Of a DNA stretch of 64,000 bases, positions 63,193 to 64,000 are shown piece after piece. Location: contig NZ_JAAALA010000014.1 in the NCBI RefSeq assembly GCF_009905535.1, forward strand, positions 39,334-103,333, read 5' to 3'. Below the pieces are notes generated by a model. That model did no database searches. It was not told where the DNA came from and saw nothing but the letters and a program-made list of their open reading frames with translations. The DNA is from Caulobacter sp. SLTY. Its GTDB lineage: Bacteria > Pseudomonadota > Alphaproteobacteria > Caulobacterales > Caulobacteraceae. The position numbers were made by a program, and so were the translations under genes. Each line of letters opens with the position of its first letter. Within the stretch, counting starts at the first letter, position 1.

Positions 63193-64000
63193 TTGAATAA
63201 GAAAGCACTGTTGCTGGGCGGTGTGCTCGGCGCTCTGGCGCTGGCTCCCCAGGCCATGGCTCAGGAACGCGGCTGGTACGGCGCGTTCGACCTCGGCTAC
63301 CACTGGCCCGAGGGCATGGAAACCTCGTCGGAAGGCATCGCCGTCGACGGGTCCCCTTATAAGTATGACTTCCAGCAGGAAGACAATCTGGCCGGCTTCG
63401 CCCGCCTCGGCTACCAGTTCGCTCCGAACTGGCGTGTCGAGCTGGAAGGCGGCGTGCGCACCGGCGACATCGAGTCGATCACCGGCGACCCGAACCGCCT
63501 GACGGTTCCGGACGCGGTCTGCTCGCCGACCGTCCCGGTCGGTCCGACCTGCAGCGCCCCGCAGGGCTCCGTCGAGTCGTACACGTTCATGGCGAACGTC
63601 CTGTATGACTTCTTCCCGTCCTCGTCCTTCCGTCCGTTCGTCGGCGCCGGTATCGGCGTCAACAAGGTGAAGATGGACATCGGCGGCCGCTTCAACGACG
63701 CCCCGGCCTTCGGTGGCTGGCGGATCGATGACAGCGACACGGCCTTCGCCTGGCAGTTCATCGGCGGTGTCTCCTTCGACATCACCCAGCGCCTGACGGC
63801 CGACGTCACCTACCGCTACCTGGACGGCAACGACCTGCGGTTCTCGACCGACTACGTCTCGACCCCGCCCGGCATGCCGGCCCCCGGCGACATCGAAGGC
63901 CAGTACGAAGATCAGTCCCTGACCTTCGGCCTGCGCTACAGCTTCGCCCCGGCTGCGGCCCCGCCGCCGCCGGGGCGAAGCTGTAGCGCAGGCCGAAGGT
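63193..64000 (+). CDS. outer-membrane beta-barrel protein (OmpA-type N-domain), 3' end cut
   Basis: The TTG at 63193 follows GAGGGG by six bases. The signal peptide is NKKALLLGGVLGALALAPQA, ending AMA-QERGWYGAFDLGY. Eight strands of a small barrel follow: GFARLGYQFAPNWRVELEGG, SFRPFVGAGIGVNKVKMDIG, QFIGGVSFDITQRLTADVTY and SLTFGLRYSF. The product then enters an Ala/Pro linker (APAAAPPPP) that in OmpA-type proteins leads to a peptidoglycan-binding domain, which lies outside the window. The last 31 bases are a reverse copy of 63922-63952, so codons after about 63969 are not reliable. A stress promoter candidate is upstream. Confidence 0.85.
   Translation, partial: MNKKALLLGGVLGALALAPQAMAQERGWYGAFDLGYHWPEGMETSSEGIAVDGSPYKYDFQQEDNLAGFARLGYQFAPNWRVELEGGVRTGDIESITGDPNRLTVPDAVCSPTVPVGPTCSAPQGSVESYTFMANVLYDFFPSSSFRPFVGAGIGVNKVKMDIGGRFNDAPAFGGWRIDDSDTAFAWQFIGGVSFDITQRLTADVTYRYLDGNDLRFSTDYVSTPPGMPAPGDIEGQYEDQSLTFGLRYSFAPAAAPPPPGRSCSAGRR
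63922..64000. repeat. perfect 31-bp fold-back at the window end
   Basis: 63922-63952 (the end of the last barrel strand) and 63970-64000 are exact reverse complements, separated by a 17-base loop. The second arm reads as antisense of the gene itself. This is the shape of a chimeric or contig-end artefact. Confidence 0.9.

Overview
The window is about 70% G+C and gene-dense. It reads as a chromosomal segment of a Caulobacterales alphaproteobacterium (Caulobacter / Phenylobacterium-like). The main reasons are a ChpT-type histidine phosphotransferase followed by cheY and cheR, a MipZ-type division ATPase, an NtrZ-like periplasmic protein near leuS, a CenR/OtpR-type response regulator, a CC0125/CC1285-type lipoprotein, and promoter matches to the alphaproteobacterial EcfG/SigT stress sigma factor. 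There is no prophage, insertion-sequence transposase or CRISPR array. Mobile-looking sequence is limited to short REP-like palindromes between genes.

Layout. 1-9 kb: a cut-off ubiquinone-type FAD hydroxylase, an isoaspartyl peptidase, a quinone oxidoreductase / SDR / 2OG-Fe(II) oxygenase / DMT-transporter run, YhhN and YkvA proteins, an HSD10-like SDR, a lipoprotein, a LysE exporter and a cupin. 9-17 kb: leuS-lptE and holA, split by a divergent tetR/thioesterase pair that shares a perfect palindromic operator; then a DUF3576 lipoprotein, ntrZ, a facing pair of REP-like repeats, an alpha/beta hydrolase and a second thioesterase. 17-26 kb: DoxX-like and GPH-type membrane proteins, a methyltransferase, then a tightly coupled cyanophycin operon (small ORF, cphA, cyanophycinase), divergent from a haem-oxygenase-like diiron oxidase, and tRNA-Arg(CCG). 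26-31 kb: an NCS2 purine permease and the serC-serA operon, with a structured leader and an alternating four-unit REP cluster upstream. 31-41 kb: membrane and secreted proteins, a hybrid histidine kinase, PhzF, a DUF925 nucleotidyltransferase, thiD and a double-domain M16 protease.

41-48 kb is a stress and envelope block. DUF1328 has its own EcfG promoter. A DUF883-holin_3_6-sodB run has another. A GAF-PAS-HWE kinase-REC protein is divergent from that run. Then come a CoA-transferase, an L,D-transpeptidase, the CenR-like regulator and xth. 48-64 kb: an MFS carrier, cysQ, DUF3553, chpT-cheY-cheR, a sulfotransferase-like protein, a tandem pair of unknown secreted proteins, an S9 peptidase with a fused oligopeptide ABC ATPase, a mipZ-like gene, nadE, and an outer-membrane beta-barrel gene that runs into the window end.

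The last 79 bases form a perfect 31-bp fold-back. This is probably an assembly or contig-end artefact, so the terminal coding sequence should not be trusted. Many gene pairs overlap by 1-8 bases, consistent with translational coupling. The most interesting candidates are the cyanophycin operon with its small leader gene and divergent diiron oxidase, the EcfG-controlled block, the tandem secreted paralogs, and a lower-GC reading frame coupled to xth that runs antisense into cenR.
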